From contig JAJFTH010000004.1 in assembly GCA_021373135.1 (NCBI GenBank), positions 62,001 to 126,000 on the forward strand: a stretch of 64,000 bases of DNA, given 5' to 3'. A program made the translations under genes and the position numbers. The DNA is from Bacteroidales bacterium. Its GTDB lineage: Bacteria > Bacteroidota > Bacteroidia > Bacteroidales > UBA1402. Within the stretch, counting starts at the first letter, position 1, and each line of letters begins with the position of its first letter. This document shows positions 52,679-61,908 of the stretch, one piece after another. A model generated the notes under the pieces. The model worked only from the letters and a program-made list of their open reading frames with translations. It did not search any database and had not been told where the DNA came from.

Positions 52679-53275
52679 ATGGAAACGACTAGAGAAATCC
52701 CTGAGAAAAACGATTTCGAGCTCTCAGTATCAGACAGAATCACCTTGCTGAAACTTGCCAGAAAGACCCTTGAAGAAAAAATCAGGCACGGAAAAATGTT
52801 TGTTCCTGACACTTCCAGCTTCTCTGAAAATCTGAAAACCGACTGTGGTGCATTCGTTTCCCTGCATGTCTATGGAAAGCTGCGAGGCTGCATCGGCCGC
52901 ATGACAGGTGATATTCCGTTGTACCGAATGATTCAGGAAATGGCCGTTTCCTCAGCCATCCATGACCCGCGCTTCAATCCTGTCCAATCTGATGAATTGG
53001 CAAATGTTGACATTGAACTTTCTGTGCTTTCACCACTGAAGAAAATCAGCGACGTATCAGAAATACAACTCGGTAAACATGGTATTCTTATCATAAAAGG
53101 GCATAACAGCGGAGTTTTTCTCCCACAAGTAGCTACTGAAACCAACTGGAATTTAGATGAATTTCTTGGACACTGTTCCCATGACAAGGCGGGATTGGAT
53201 TGGTTCGGATGGAAAACAGCCGATATTTTCATTTTTACAGCTGATGTTTTCGGAGAAAAGGAAGTATCTGTATAA
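52679..53275 (+). CDS. amrA: AmmeMemoRadiSam system protein A (AMMECR1 domain)
   Basis: A 198-aa AMMECR1-domain protein. The invariant LRGCIGRMTGDIPLYRMI (about residues 62-79), AIHDPRFNPV and ELSVLSPLKKI segments are present. The molecular function is unknown. Same transcript as the MEMO1-type gene. Confidence 0.93.
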   Translation: METTREIPEKNDFELSVSDRITLLKLARKTLEEKIRHGKMFVPDTSSFSENLKTDCGAFVSLHVYGKLRGCIGRMTGDIPLYRMIQEMAVSSAIHDPRFNPVQSDELANVDIELSVLSPLKKISDVSEIQLGKHGILIIKGHNSGVFLPQVATETNWNLDEFLGHCSHDKAGLDWFGWKTADIFIFTADVFGEKEVSV

Positions 53276-53328
53276 TGTCTTTTCCGGATGTTTTTTACTA
53301 TTTTTGAAAAAACATCACTTTCATTGTT

Positions 53329-53364
53329 TTGTAACTCGGTTGTAATACCATTTTCTCATTTTTG
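53329..53364 (+). promoter_or_regulatory. Pho box and -7 of the phoU-phoB-phoR operon
   Basis: TTGTAACTCGGTTGTAAT (53329-53346) is a 7-4-7 direct repeat like the PhoB box (CTGTCAT-N4-CTGTCAT). From the start of the second heptamer to the end of the TTTG at 53361-53364 is 25 bp, identical to the spacing at the pstS and porin promoters. Confidence 0.7.
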
Positions 53365-53397
53365 TGAAAATAAATTCCATTCATAACTCTTTACATC

Positions 53398-54081
53398 ATG
53401 GTACAAAAAGTTGAAGCAGAAATGGAACAACTTCGGAAGGATACACTTGAAATGTGGAAGTTGGTCTATAATCAAATGCAACAAGCGGGTGAAGCTGTTC
53501 TCACCCTCAATAAGGATATGGCCAGACAAGTCATTCTTCGGGAACGTCGGGTTAACGCTTTTGAATTGAAAATAGACAGAGATGTTGAAGATGTGATTGC
53601 CCTATACAATCCGGTAGCCGTGCAACTTCGTTTCACGCTTGCCATCATGAGGATCAACTCCAATTTAGAGCGCATCGGCGATTTTGCCGATGGCATGGCT
53701 CATTTTGTTGTGGAGTTCAAAGAACCAGTGCTCGACCCTGATTTAGTTCGGAAACTTCAGCTTTCAGAAATGATTGATCAAGTGCTATTGATGTTTCAGA
53801 CACTTTTTGATGCCCTCGAAAAGGAAAATGCGGATTTGGCCGTACATGTTTTCGAGATGGATCAACTCGTAGACGAAATCTACCACGGATGTTACCAACG
53901 ACTTAAAGCGTTCATTCTGGAAGATCCGGAAGCGAATGCCCTAAATGCGCTTCAATTGGTCGGCATTTTTCGAAAACTGGAACGGGTGGGCGACCATTGC
54001 ACCAATTTAGCTGAAGAAATCGTATTTTTCCTGGACGCCAAAGTATTGAAACATCGAGGAAAAACCTCCACAGAAAATTAA
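53398..54081 (+). CDS. phoU: Phosphate regulator PhoU
   Basis: A 227-aa all-helical protein of two PhoU three-helix bundles (about residues 20-110 and 120-215). MRINSNLERIGDFADGMAHF and GIFRKLERVGDHCTNLAEEI are the two metal-cluster E/D-x-x-x-D motifs. PhoU links the Pst transporter to PhoR and keeps the regulon off when phosphate is sufficient. First gene of phoU-phoB-phoR, behind a Pho box. Confidence 0.95.
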   Translation: MVQKVEAEMEQLRKDTLEMWKLVYNQMQQAGEAVLTLNKDMARQVILRERRVNAFELKIDRDVEDVIALYNPVAVQLRFTLAIMRINSNLERIGDFADGMAHFVVEFKEPVLDPDLVRKLQLSEMIDQVLLMFQTLFDALEKENADLAVHVFEMDQLVDEIYHGCYQRLKAFILEDPEANALNALQLVGIFRKLERVGDHCTNLAEEIVFFLDAKVLKHRGKTSTEN

Positions 54082-54086
54082 AAAGC

Positions 54087-54776
54087 ATGAGCAAAACCCG
54101 TATTTTAGTCGTTGACGACGAAGAAGATTTATGCGAAATACTTCAATTCAATCTGGAAAGCGAAGGCTACGAGGTAGACACAGCCCTTTCCGCCGAAGAA
54201 GCGTTGAAAAAGGATCTTTCCTCCTATCAACTTTTGATACTTGACGTGATGATGGGAGAAATTTCCGGCTTCAAACTGGCAGCCATGATCCGTAAGAATA
54301 AACAAACAGAGCACTTGCCCATCATCTTCATTACGGCCAAGGATACAGAAAATGACCTGTTGACGGGATTCAACATCGGAGCAGACGATTATATATCCAA
54401 GCCCTTCTCCATCCGCGAAGTGACCCTCCGAGTCAAAGCCATCCTGAGACGTACACTCGCTTCTGAGACATCAGACAAAGAAGAAGTCATTACTTTCGAC
54501 GAACTGAAGATTGACGTAAACCGAAAAAAAGTTTTTCTAAGAGAAAAAGCACTGGATCTGACCAAGAAGGAATTTGAGATGCTGTTCCTGTTTGTTGCGC
54601 ATCCCGGACGCGTTTACTCCCGTGAAGATATCCTTCAGAATGTCTGGTCTGATGACGTCTATGTACTGGATCGAACCATCGACGTCAATATCACCCGCTT
54701 ACGCAAAAAGTTGGGGAATTTCGGGAAACACATCGTTACCCGATTAGGTTATGGTTATTGCTTTGATTATCAATAA
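54087..54776 (+). CDS. phoB: Phosphate response regulator PhoB
   Basis: A 229-aa OmpR-family regulator. The receiver domain (ILVVDDEEDLCEILQFNLE; phospho-acceptor Asp in LLILDVMMGE near residue 53; FITAKD; YISKPFS) is followed by a winged-helix DNA-binding domain (LTKKEFEMLFLFVAHPGRV and DRTIDVNITRLRKKLG). 5 nt after phoU and 8 nt before phoR. Presumed activator at the three Pho boxes in this window. Confidence 0.94.
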   Translation: MSKTRILVVDDEEDLCEILQFNLESEGYEVDTALSAEEALKKDLSSYQLLILDVMMGEISGFKLAAMIRKNKQTEHLPIIFITAKDTENDLLTGFNIGADDYISKPFSIREVTLRVKAILRRTLASETSDKEEVITFDELKIDVNRKKVFLREKALDLTKKEFEMLFLFVAHPGRVYSREDILQNVWSDDVYVLDRTIDVNITRLRKKLGNFGKHIVTRLGYGYCFDYQ

Positions 54777-54784
54777 GAAAATTC

Positions 54785-56536
54785 ATGCACACCAACAATC
54801 GTTACCTATCCTTTCACCAGAAGTTGTTTTTCTCCATCATATCGACATTTCTGGTATTTATTCTCCTGATCAGCTATTTTCAGTACAAACGCGAAAAAGC
54901 CTTCCGGATTGATCTCATGACGGAACAACTCCAGAATTACAACAACCTGGTGTTTGAAATGATTCAGGAAAAAGGTCTCTCTGAGCATAGTATCCGGGAA
55001 ATTACCCAATTCCTGAATCTTTCGGACCTTCGCATCTCCATCGTGGATTTCTCAGGTAACGTTTTGTATGATACATCATTGAAAAATCCCGGAAATCATT
55101 TTGACCGCCCGGAAATAAAAGCCGCCTTGACGTATGGTCGGGGCGTATCCGTTAGACGAAAATCTTCAACAACCGGCAAAACATTCTTTTATGCCGCAAC
55201 GCGTTATCCAAACTATATCATCCGGTCTTCAAGGCCATATGACGCTTCTCTCAACCAGCAACTGCGGGCCAATTACAACTTCATACTGTTTACAGCAACG
55301 CTTTTGCTGATCCTGCTTTTTCTGCTTTACAAGATTACCAAAAAACTGGGAAACACCATCGCCCAGTTGCGCGACTTTTCCGAAAAAGCCGATAAAAACC
55401 TTTCTATAGATACCACAGAGGAGTTCCCCAAAAACGAACTTGGAGACATTTCTCAACATATCGTCAGCTTATTCCGGCGTCAAAATGCAACCCGCGACGA
55501 GTTGTTGATGGAACGGGAGAAACTCATATCGCATCTCCACACAACCCAGGAAGGTTTAGCTGTTTTCACCCCGGACAAAAAGGAAATCATAGCCAATAAC
55601 CTATTCATCCAATACATCAACTTGATATCCGATGAACCGATCAAGTCTGCCAGTGACATTTTCGAGATACCTGAACTTCAGGAGATCAACAGTCACATCA
55701 GTCGTGCTCTGAGCATCAAGAGTCCCATGACATTCCTGCAGCGTCAGTCTGTCCATTTGAACAAAAACGGGAAGATATTTCATGTTCAAAGCATCATTTT
55801 TCAAGACAACAGTTTTGAGGTGAACATCAACGACATCACAAAAGCAGAAGAAGAGTTCCGCCTGAAACGCCAACTGACGCAAAACATCGCCCACGAGTTA
55901 AAAACACCTGTCAGCAGCATCCAAGGCTATATGGAAACCATCCTCAACAATCCGGATATCCCTGTAGAAAAACTGCACAGTTTTATTGAACGGTCCTTTC
56001 TGCAAAGCCAGAGACTAAGCGAATTGCTACGCGACATCTCTACGCTGACACGCATGGACGAAGCACCGAATCTCATTGAAAAAGAAGAGATTAACATCTC
56101 AAAACTGGTGGAACAGATTGCAGGGGAATTGGATGCGGAATTGTCACGGAAGGACATTCATCTGATCACGGACATTGACCCTGCACTGACCGTCCATGGA
56201 AATGCTTCACTGCTGTATTCCATTTTCCGAAATCTATTTGACAATGCTTTGGCTTATGCAGGTGAGCAAGTGGAAATTGGGGTCTCTTGTTTTCGGAATG
56301 ACCATGACCGCTGTTTCTTCAGCTTTTATGACACAGGTATCGGCATCGCCGAAGAACACCTGAACCGCATTTTCGAACGTTTCTACAGGGTGGACAAAGG
56401 TCGTTCCCGCAAACTCGGCGGTACCGGCCTCGGACTGTCCATTGTCAAGAACGCCGTACAACTGCATGGTGGTACCATCTCGGCCAAGAACAGACCGGAT
56501 GGCGGACTGGAATTTGTTTTCTCTTTGGTTAAATAA
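54785..56536 (+). CDS. phoR: Phosphate sensor histidine kinase PhoR
   Basis: A 583-aa membrane kinase. One N-terminal helix (about 14-33), a short periplasmic sensor, a second helix near 163-180, a HAMP/PAS-like linker, then the H-box NIAHELKTPVSSIQGYMET, N-box LFDNALAYAGE and ATP lid GGTGLGLSIVKNAV. Forms the two-component pair with PhoB. Its TAA ends at 56536 and the stop of the convergent pstB begins at 56537, leaving no intergenic space. Confidence 0.93.
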   Translation: MHTNNRYLSFHQKLFFSIISTFLVFILLISYFQYKREKAFRIDLMTEQLQNYNNLVFEMIQEKGLSEHSIREITQFLNLSDLRISIVDFSGNVLYDTSLKNPGNHFDRPEIKAALTYGRGVSVRRKSSTTGKTFFYAATRYPNYIIRSSRPYDASLNQQLRANYNFILFTATLLLILLFLLYKITKKLGNTIAQLRDFSEKADKNLSIDTTEEFPKNELGDISQHIVSLFRRQNATRDELLMEREKLISHLHTTQEGLAVFTPDKKEIIANNLFIQYINLISDEPIKSASDIFEIPELQEINSHISRALSIKSPMTFLQRQSVHLNKNGKIFHVQSIIFQDNSFEVNINDITKAEEEFRLKRQLTQNIAHELKTPVSSIQGYMETILNNPDIPVEKLHSFIERSFLQSQRLSELLRDISTLTRMDEAPNLIEKEEINISKLVEQIAGELDAELSRKDIHLITDIDPALTVHGNASLLYSIFRNLFDNALAYAGEQVEIGVSCFRNDHDRCFFSFYDTGIGIAEEHLNRIFERFYRVDKGRSRKLGGTGLGLSIVKNAVQLHGGTISAKNRPDGGLEFVFSLVK

Positions 56537-57295
56537 TCATCCGAACTTACCCGTAATGTAATTTTGTGTTCGCAGGCTTTTCGGGTTGGTAAAGATTGTT
56601 TTTGTTTCATCACATTCAACAAGTTCACCCAGGTAGAAGAACGCGGTTCGGTCGCTCACGCGGGCGGCCTGTTGCATATTGTGTGTAACAATGATGATGG
56701 TGTAATTTCTCTTGAGATCGTAAATCAACTCTTCAATTTTTGACGTAGAAATCGGATCGAGTGCCGAAGCCGGTTCGTCCATCAGCAAAATCGATGGAGC
56801 GATGGCTAAAGCCCTGGCAATGCACAGACGTTGTTGCTGACCCCCGGAAAGAGCGTTTGCAGATTTCTTCAACTTATCTTTCACTTCATCCCAAAGAGCA
56901 GCCTGTTGTAAAGAATTCACCACTTTTTCCTCGATGTATCTTTTATCCCGGATACCATCAACCCGAAGGGCGTATGCCACATTTTCAAAAATGCTTTTCG
57001 GAAAAGGATTTGGCTTTTGGAAAACCATTCCCACTTGCTTACGAAGTTCATCCACATTGACAGACTTATCATAAACATTTACGCCATTCACCAAGGTCTC
57101 GCCTTCCGTGCGAACACCTGGAATCAGGTCGTTCATACGGTTGAACGAACGCAACAAGGTGGATTTGCCGCAACCGGACGGGCCGATAAAGGCGGTAATG
57201 GTGTTTTCTTCCGCCTGAAACTGAATATTTTTCAGTGCCTGAAATTCACTATAGTATAAGTTGAAGTTCTTTGCTTCTACTTTAAAATTGGGCAT
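56537..57295 (-). CDS. pstB: Phosphate ABC transporter ATPase PstB
   Basis: A 252-aa ABC ATPase. Walker [20 protein letters not shown], signature [17 protein letters not shown], Walker [17 protein letters not shown] and [17 protein letters not shown] are as in PstB. Last gene of pstS-pstC-pstA-pstB, 6 nt after pstA. Confidence 0.97.
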   Translation of the reverse strand: MPNFKVEAKNFNLYYSEFQALKNIQFQAEENTITAFIGPSGCGKSTLLRSFNRMNDLIPGVRTEGETLVNGVNVYDKSVNVDELRKQVGMVFQKPNPFPKSIFENVAYALRVDGIRDKRYIEEKVVNSLQQAALWDEVKDKLKKSANALSGGQQQRLCIARALAIAPSILLMDEPASALDPISTSKIEELIYDLKRNYTIIIVTHNMQQAARVSDRTAFFYLGELVECDETKTIFTNPKSLRTQNYITGKFG

Positions 57296-57301
57296 AGCAG
57301 T

Positions 57302-58171
57302 TTATTTAAGTTTGTTGTTGAAATAACGCCTGGCTGAGTTTGCCAACAAGTTCACAAACAACACGATAGCAATAAGTACCAAAGCTGTCCCGTAGGCAAT
57401 CGGCCTGGTCTTTTCCATATCGGTGCCACTGGTGGTGAGCACATAAAGGTGGTAGGGCAAAGCCATTACCTGATCAAAAATACTGTTGGGTAAACGATCA
57501 ATGAAATAAGTTGCTGCCGTGAACAGGATGGGTGCCGTCTCTCCTGAAACACGGCTGACGGAAAGTATCAGTCCGGTTACGATATTGGGGTAACAAATAG
57601 GTAGCACCACTTTCCGGATGGTCTGCAATTTGGTGGCTCCCAAAGCATAACTACCAAGCCGCATGGAATCGTCCACCGTCTTGAGTGCTTCCTCCGTCGT
57701 CCGGATAATGACGGGCAACACCATCAGCCCCAGCGTCAGGGATCCTGCCAAAATGGAATCGCCGAAATCGAGCTGGTCTACAAAAAGTGCCATACCAAAT
57801 AGTCCGAAAACAATGGATGGTACTCCGGCCAAATTGTTGGTCATGGAACGGACCAATTTTTTGAACCACGACTCCTTCAGATATTCATTAATATATATTC
57901 CAGAAAACACGCCAACAGGAAACGCAAAAATCATACTTCCGGCAACCAAACAAAGTGTTCCGACAATGGCCGGCAAGATTCCGCCTTCCGTCATTCCATT
58001 TTCAGGCATCTTTGTCAGAAAATCCCAGCTGATGGCAGGCAAACCCCGCACCACAATAAATCCGAGAATCAGGAACAGTACCCCGATTACGGAAAAACTG
58101 ACTAATCGGAAGGTTCCGAAAGCCAGCGTCTGTTTCAGTTGTTTTCCCCGTTGTTTTGTCAGAAATTTCAT
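57302..58171 (-). CDS. pstA: Phosphate ABC transporter permease PstA
   Basis: A 289-aa inner-membrane permease with about six helices. The conserved GSYALGATKLQTIRKVVLP (EAA-type loop contacting PstB) and VSRVSGETAPILFTAA are present. The start overlaps the pstC stop by 4 nt. Confidence 0.96.
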   Translation of the reverse strand: MKFLTKQRGKQLKQTLAFGTFRLVSFSVIGVLFLILGFIVVRGLPAISWDFLTKMPENGMTEGGILPAIVGTLCLVAGSMIFAFPVGVFSGIYINEYLKESWFKKLVRSMTNNLAGVPSIVFGLFGMALFVDQLDFGDSILAGSLTLGLMVLPVIIRTTEEALKTVDDSMRLGSYALGATKLQTIRKVVLPICYPNIVTGLILSVSRVSGETAPILFTAATYFIDRLPNSIFDQVMALPYHLYVLTTSGTDMEKTRPIAYGTALVLIAIVLFVNLLANSARRYFNNKLK

Positions 58172-59367
58172 TGATTATTTTTCGATTTAATCATCTCCAC
58201 CAAAGAATTGAAGATGAAAGTAATGATAAAAAGAATGATTCCCAGTGCAAACAGTGCCTTGAAGTGCATACCGCCAAACGGGGCTTCTCCGAGTTCTGCC
58301 GCAATGGTGGCGGGTATGGTACGTACAGGTTCCAGAAAACTATGGGGCATTACCGCTGCATTGCCTGTCACCATCAGTACCGCCATGGTCTCTCCGACAG
58401 CACGGCCGACACCAAGAATGAAGGCAGCCATGATGCCGGACTTTGCATAGGGCAATACCACATATTGCACCGACTGCCAATGTGAAGCTCCCAAAGCCAG
58501 GCTTGCCTCTTTCATCGAAACAGGTGTCGCACGGATAGCATCTTCGGATACCGTAATGATGGTTGGTAAAGCCATGATGGCCAATATGATACTCCCAGCC
58601 AAAGCGGTCTCACCCACCGGAAGCCTGAAAAGCTGCTGGATGGCCGGAACCAGAACCACCAGGCCAAAAAAACCATAGACCACCGATGGTATTCCGGCCA
58701 ACAATTCAATAACCGGTTTAAAAATTCGCCTGACCCGTTCACTGGCAACTTCCGCCATGTAAATAGCCGTAATCAAACCTATCGGCAATGCTATGAGAAT
58801 GGCCAGCAGCGTCACCCAAAGCGTGCCGAGTATCAGAGGCAAAACGCCGAATTGGGCAGCAGGAATTGCCGTCGGATACCATTCACGTCCCAGAAAAAAC
58901 TCCTTGAAAGAGATGGGGGGCATCTCCAGCAAATGTCCGCTGAAATGTTTCGGGTAATATCGGTTATCAAAAAAAGTGATTACATTCTCGTTTTTGGAAA
59001 CATAATCCTCCACACAAGAAGGAAGTCTTTCAAATTTTGCGCCCATCTGTTCTTCAGTATAAGCCGCCGAAAGCTCATCCAATGTAAAGAGTTGTATGTC
59101 CTGATCTTTTCCGCCAACTTCTTTCCAGTTGGTGATATCTCCGTTGAAAATATCCTTCACTTGACCGGATGTCAGTTTTTTCACCGGGTTGCGGGCATTC
59201 AATGCCAAACTATAGCCCTCTTCGATGGAAGAAGTCTTGAATAAGGAAATACCCGACTTAAAGAGGAATATAACGATAAAGAGTACGGCGACCGTGGTCA
59301 CCGTACTGCTTGTGAAAAGAATGCCTTCTGAAAACCTTTCTATGATTTTTTTCAGTGTCATTTCCAA
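58168..59367 (-). CDS. pstC: Phosphate ABC transporter permease PstC with PstS-like insert
   Basis: A 399-aa permease, about 80 residues longer than typical PstC (about 320). After the first helix (VTTVAVLFIVIFLF) a periplasmic segment of about 130 residues is inserted; its NPVKKLTSGQVKDIFNGDI followed by TNWKEVGG matches the NPVSKMTREQLEGVFTGKI and TNWNQVGG of PstS encoded next door. The rest is normal PstC (LALGASHWQSVQYVVLP, GVGRAVGETMAVLMVTG). The insert may contact PstS or bind ligand. Confidence 0.94.
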   Translation of the reverse strand: MEMTLKKIIERFSEGILFTSSTVTTVAVLFIVIFLFKSGISLFKTSSIEEGYSLALNARNPVKKLTSGQVKDIFNGDITNWKEVGGKDQDIQLFTLDELSAAYTEEQMGAKFERLPSCVEDYVSKNENVITFFDNRYYPKHFSGHLLEMPPISFKEFFLGREWYPTAIPAAQFGVLPLILGTLWVTLLAILIALPIGLITAIYMAEVASERVRRIFKPVIELLAGIPSVVYGFFGLVVLVPAIQQLFRLPVGETALAGSIILAIMALPTIITVSEDAIRATPVSMKEASLALGASHWQSVQYVVLPYAKSGIMAAFILGVGRAVGETMAVLMVTGNAAVMPHSFLEPVRTIPATIAAELGEAPFGGMHFKALFALGIILFIITFIFNSLVEMIKSKNNQ

Positions 59368-59370
59368 CTT

Positions 59371-60204
59371 TTAAGAGAGAGGAACATAACCTTCTGCCAA
59401 CACAATTTTTTGTCCTTCGGATGAAATGATGAAAGAGACAAAAGGATTCAGTTTGGCGGAGGCACTGGTCAAATAGTAATAATACAAGGGACGGGTAATC
59501 GGATACTTCCTGGATTTGGCATTTGCCACATTCGGAGTCACATACGTTTTACCCTTGTCGTAGGAAACGTTCAATGCCTTCACATCCTTTTCCACATAAG
59601 CAAGCCCTACATATCCGATGGCACCTTTGGTCTGGCTCACAGACTGGACGATAGCCCCCGTGGCAGGCATCAGCAAAGCAGAATTGGCAAAGTTCTTTTT
59701 ATTCATCACATGTTCTTTGAAAAATTCATAGGTTCCCGAACTTGTCTCACGGGAATAAACGATAATCTTCATATTAGGTCCTCCGACTTGATTCCAGTTG
59801 GTGATTTTACCGGTAAAAACACCTTCAAGTTGCTCTCTGGTCATTTTCGAAACAGGGTTGGATGGATTCACAATCACAGCCAGGGCATCATAAGCGATGA
59901 TCACTTCTTTAACTGATTTTCCGGCATCCGTGATCTTCATCTTTTCACTGATTTTCATTTTTCTGGAAGATTGGGCGATATCAGTGGTTCCGCTAATCAA
60001 GGCAGAAAGCCCTACACCAGATCCGCCGCCGATGACAGAGATTCCGGAACCCGGATGTTTATTGCCGTATACTTCGGCAAACTTTTGGGAAAGGGGCAGA
60101 CAGGTATCGCTGCCTTTTACTTTGCAATTTACTTTCTGAGCATTCATCACGGAAGGGATCATCATACTGATCACCAAACCCAAAGCTATTAAATTCTTTT
60201 TCAT
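59371..60204 (-). CDS. pstS: Phosphate-binding protein PstS
   Basis: A 277-aa periplasmic binding protein with signal peptide MKKNLIALGLVISMMIPSVM. VKGSDTCLPLSQKFAEVY, GGGSGVGLSALISGTTDIAQ and VYSRETSSGTYEFF supply the phosphate-binding loops. Shorter than enteric PstS, as in the Bacteroidota type. The start at 60204 is chosen for the signal peptide; the frame extends to 60252. First gene of the pst operon behind a Pho box. Confidence 0.95.
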   Translation of the reverse strand: MKKNLIALGLVISMMIPSVMNAQKVNCKVKGSDTCLPLSQKFAEVYGNKHPGSGISVIGGGSGVGLSALISGTTDIAQSSRKMKISEKMKITDAGKSVKEVIIAYDALAVIVNPSNPVSKMTREQLEGVFTGKITNWNQVGGPNMKIIVYSRETSSGTYEFFKEHVMNKKNFANSALLMPATGAIVQSVSQTKGAIGYVGLAYVEKDVKALNVSYDKGKTYVTPNVANAKSRKYPITRPLYYYYLTSASAKLNPFVSFIISSEGQKIVLAEGYVPLS

Positions 60205-60400
60205 CTCATTATTTTTTATTTTGATATTTAGACATTCGATGTAACTTGCCAAATCATTGTTCGTTTATTCTAAACAGTCGTTTTGCGTGACTCAGCATAA
60301 CCAAAAACAAGTTTTGTTTCTGCTTTCGCTACTTAAAACGTTCACTTGTGTGAGCGATAGATCATGGGCTCGTTTCATAGTTTGATCATTTTTACTTGAA

Positions 60401-60436
60401 CAAAGGAACTAATTGGGTATTACAATCGTGTGACAA
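60401..60436 (-). promoter_or_regulatory. Pho box and -7 of pstSCAB
   Basis: Minus-strand TTGTCACACGATTGTAAT (60419-60436) is a 7-4-7 repeat followed by TTTG at 60401-60404. From the start of the second heptamer to the end of TTTG is 25 bp, as at the other two sites. The remaining leader to pstS (60205-60400) shows no other gene. Confidence 0.7.
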
Positions 60437-60459
60437 GGGTTTTACACCTCGGTGAAATC

Positions 60460-61755
60460 TTAGAATTTATACTGAATCCTAAGGGTAAGAACATTGTCTT
60501 TCCGGTCATGCGAAAGAGCTGTTAGAGTATTGGAGCCCACTATATTTGACGTCTTTTCATTGGCAACCATATCGTAATAGGCCATCACTTTGACATTGCT
60601 GTTGAAACGATAATTCAAACCCAAACCAAGCGTGGAGAATTTAGCATCGGTTGCTGTCGTTGCTGTCGCTCCGGCTGCAGCTTTCCCGATTTCGTTTCCG
60701 GAAACTTCGGTATTCGGATCGTAGACATCGTATTTAACAACAGCCTGCAAAGGCGTTTCCAAAATATTTTGGACAAAGTAGACATAGAATCCGTTGAATT
60801 TCCGGTTAAAGACATTCCCCGTAGCAGCAGCAGTCAGACTGGAGCTGGAAGAAGCAAATCCAGGTTGTGTACCGGTGAGATATTCTGCACGAATCTGTGT
60901 GATACCCATCACCCAGTCATAGCTAACCTGTCCATCTATACCGAAGTATTGCCGTTTGGTTCTATCGCCAACTTTATTGCTTGAAGCTGTGAATGCTTTT
61001 ACTCCATTTACATCATTGATAGAATAGGTTTTGTCCGTTGTGGAGGCAAAACCTCCGTCATAATACGAAGCGCCCAAGCCCCACATGATCTTTTCATCGG
61101 AAGAGGATTTGGTTGCAGACAAGCGTCCGATAAAATCTTTATAGCTGTCTGTTTCGACGGCAATCCCGTTACCGTTAAACAGGCCAAGATCGAATTTCAG
61201 AAAATTCCACGTGGAAGTCTTCGGAGCCTGAAGGGTCAGACTGGCACCTAAATCGCGTTCACCAGGAAACAGTGTCTGAAAAATCCGTGAACGTTCCGGA
61301 CTCTCACGGCTACTGGATGAATAAGATATTTCATAACCGAAAGGACGGTCAAAAACGCCGCCCGTCAGGGAAATCGCATTGATCCAAGGTTCTGTTACAG
61401 ACAAATAGGCATGTTTGATACCAACACCTTTTTCCGTAATGTCAAACTGCATGACAGCCTGAGCACCTTGGTTATCGTAGGTAAATTTAACACGTCCGCG
61501 ACGCACCATCATACGATTATCCACACCACTGGCAAAATTTCCACCGTCATAACTAGATATTCCTGCCGTATCCGCTTTCTGATATTGCATTTGCACATAC
61601 CCGGATATTTTTATTTTTTTGGCCAAAGCGTTATCAGACTGAAGTTGTTCAAAATCCTGATAAGAAACCATTCCGGTGCTGTCCTGAGCTGAAACATAAG
61701 TGCACGCCACAATCGTTAAAAGAGAAGTTACTAAGATTTTTTTTAAAATTTTCAT
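60460..61755 (-). CDS. OprO/OprP-type phosphate porin
   Basis: A 431-aa outer-membrane beta-barrel with signal peptide (MKILKKILVTSLLTIVACTY, ending VSAQ). ISGYVQMQYQKAD begins the barrel, MVRRGRVKFTYDNQG and GVFDRPFGYEISYSSSSRES are typical of the phosphate-selective porin O and P family, and the C-terminus ends in LRIQYKF with a terminal Phe. Upstream Pho box and adjacency to pstS indicate uptake of phosphate or polyphosphate across the outer membrane. Confidence 0.93.
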   Translation of the reverse strand: MKILKKILVTSLLTIVACTYVSAQDSTGMVSYQDFEQLQSDNALAKKIKISGYVQMQYQKADTAGISSYDGGNFASGVDNRMMVRRGRVKFTYDNQGAQAVMQFDITEKGVGIKHAYLSVTEPWINAISLTGGVFDRPFGYEISYSSSSRESPERSRIFQTLFPGERDLGASLTLQAPKTSTWNFLKFDLGLFNGNGIAVETDSYKDFIGRLSATKSSSDEKIMWGLGASYYDGGFASTTDKTYSINDVNGVKAFTASSNKVGDRTKRQYFGIDGQVSYDWVMGITQIRAEYLTGTQPGFASSSSSLTAAATGNVFNRKFNGFYVYFVQNILETPLQAVVKYDVYDPNTEVSGNEIGKAAAGATATTATDAKFSTLGLGLNYRFNSNVKVMAYYDMVANEKTSNIVGSNTLTALSHDRKDNVLTLRIQYKF

Positions 61756-61836
61756 TTGCTTCGTTTTTTAGGTTGTTAATAAGCTACCCCCACCGCAAGC
61801 AGCGGGAAATTTAACCCATAGAGATTAAATCCGATG

Positions 61837-61872
61837 CAAAATAACCGACATGACATGACAAAACTGTTTCAC
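61837..61872 (-). promoter_or_regulatory. Pho box and -7 of the porin gene
   Basis: Minus-strand GTGAAACAGTTTTGTCAT (61855-61872), 7-4-7 layout with a weaker first half, then TTTG at 61837-61840; again 25 bp from second heptamer start to TTTG end. Confidence 0.6.
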
Positions 61873-61908
61873 ACCAAAGAAAAAAGCATTTCAAAAAGGA
61901 AAAAGAAA

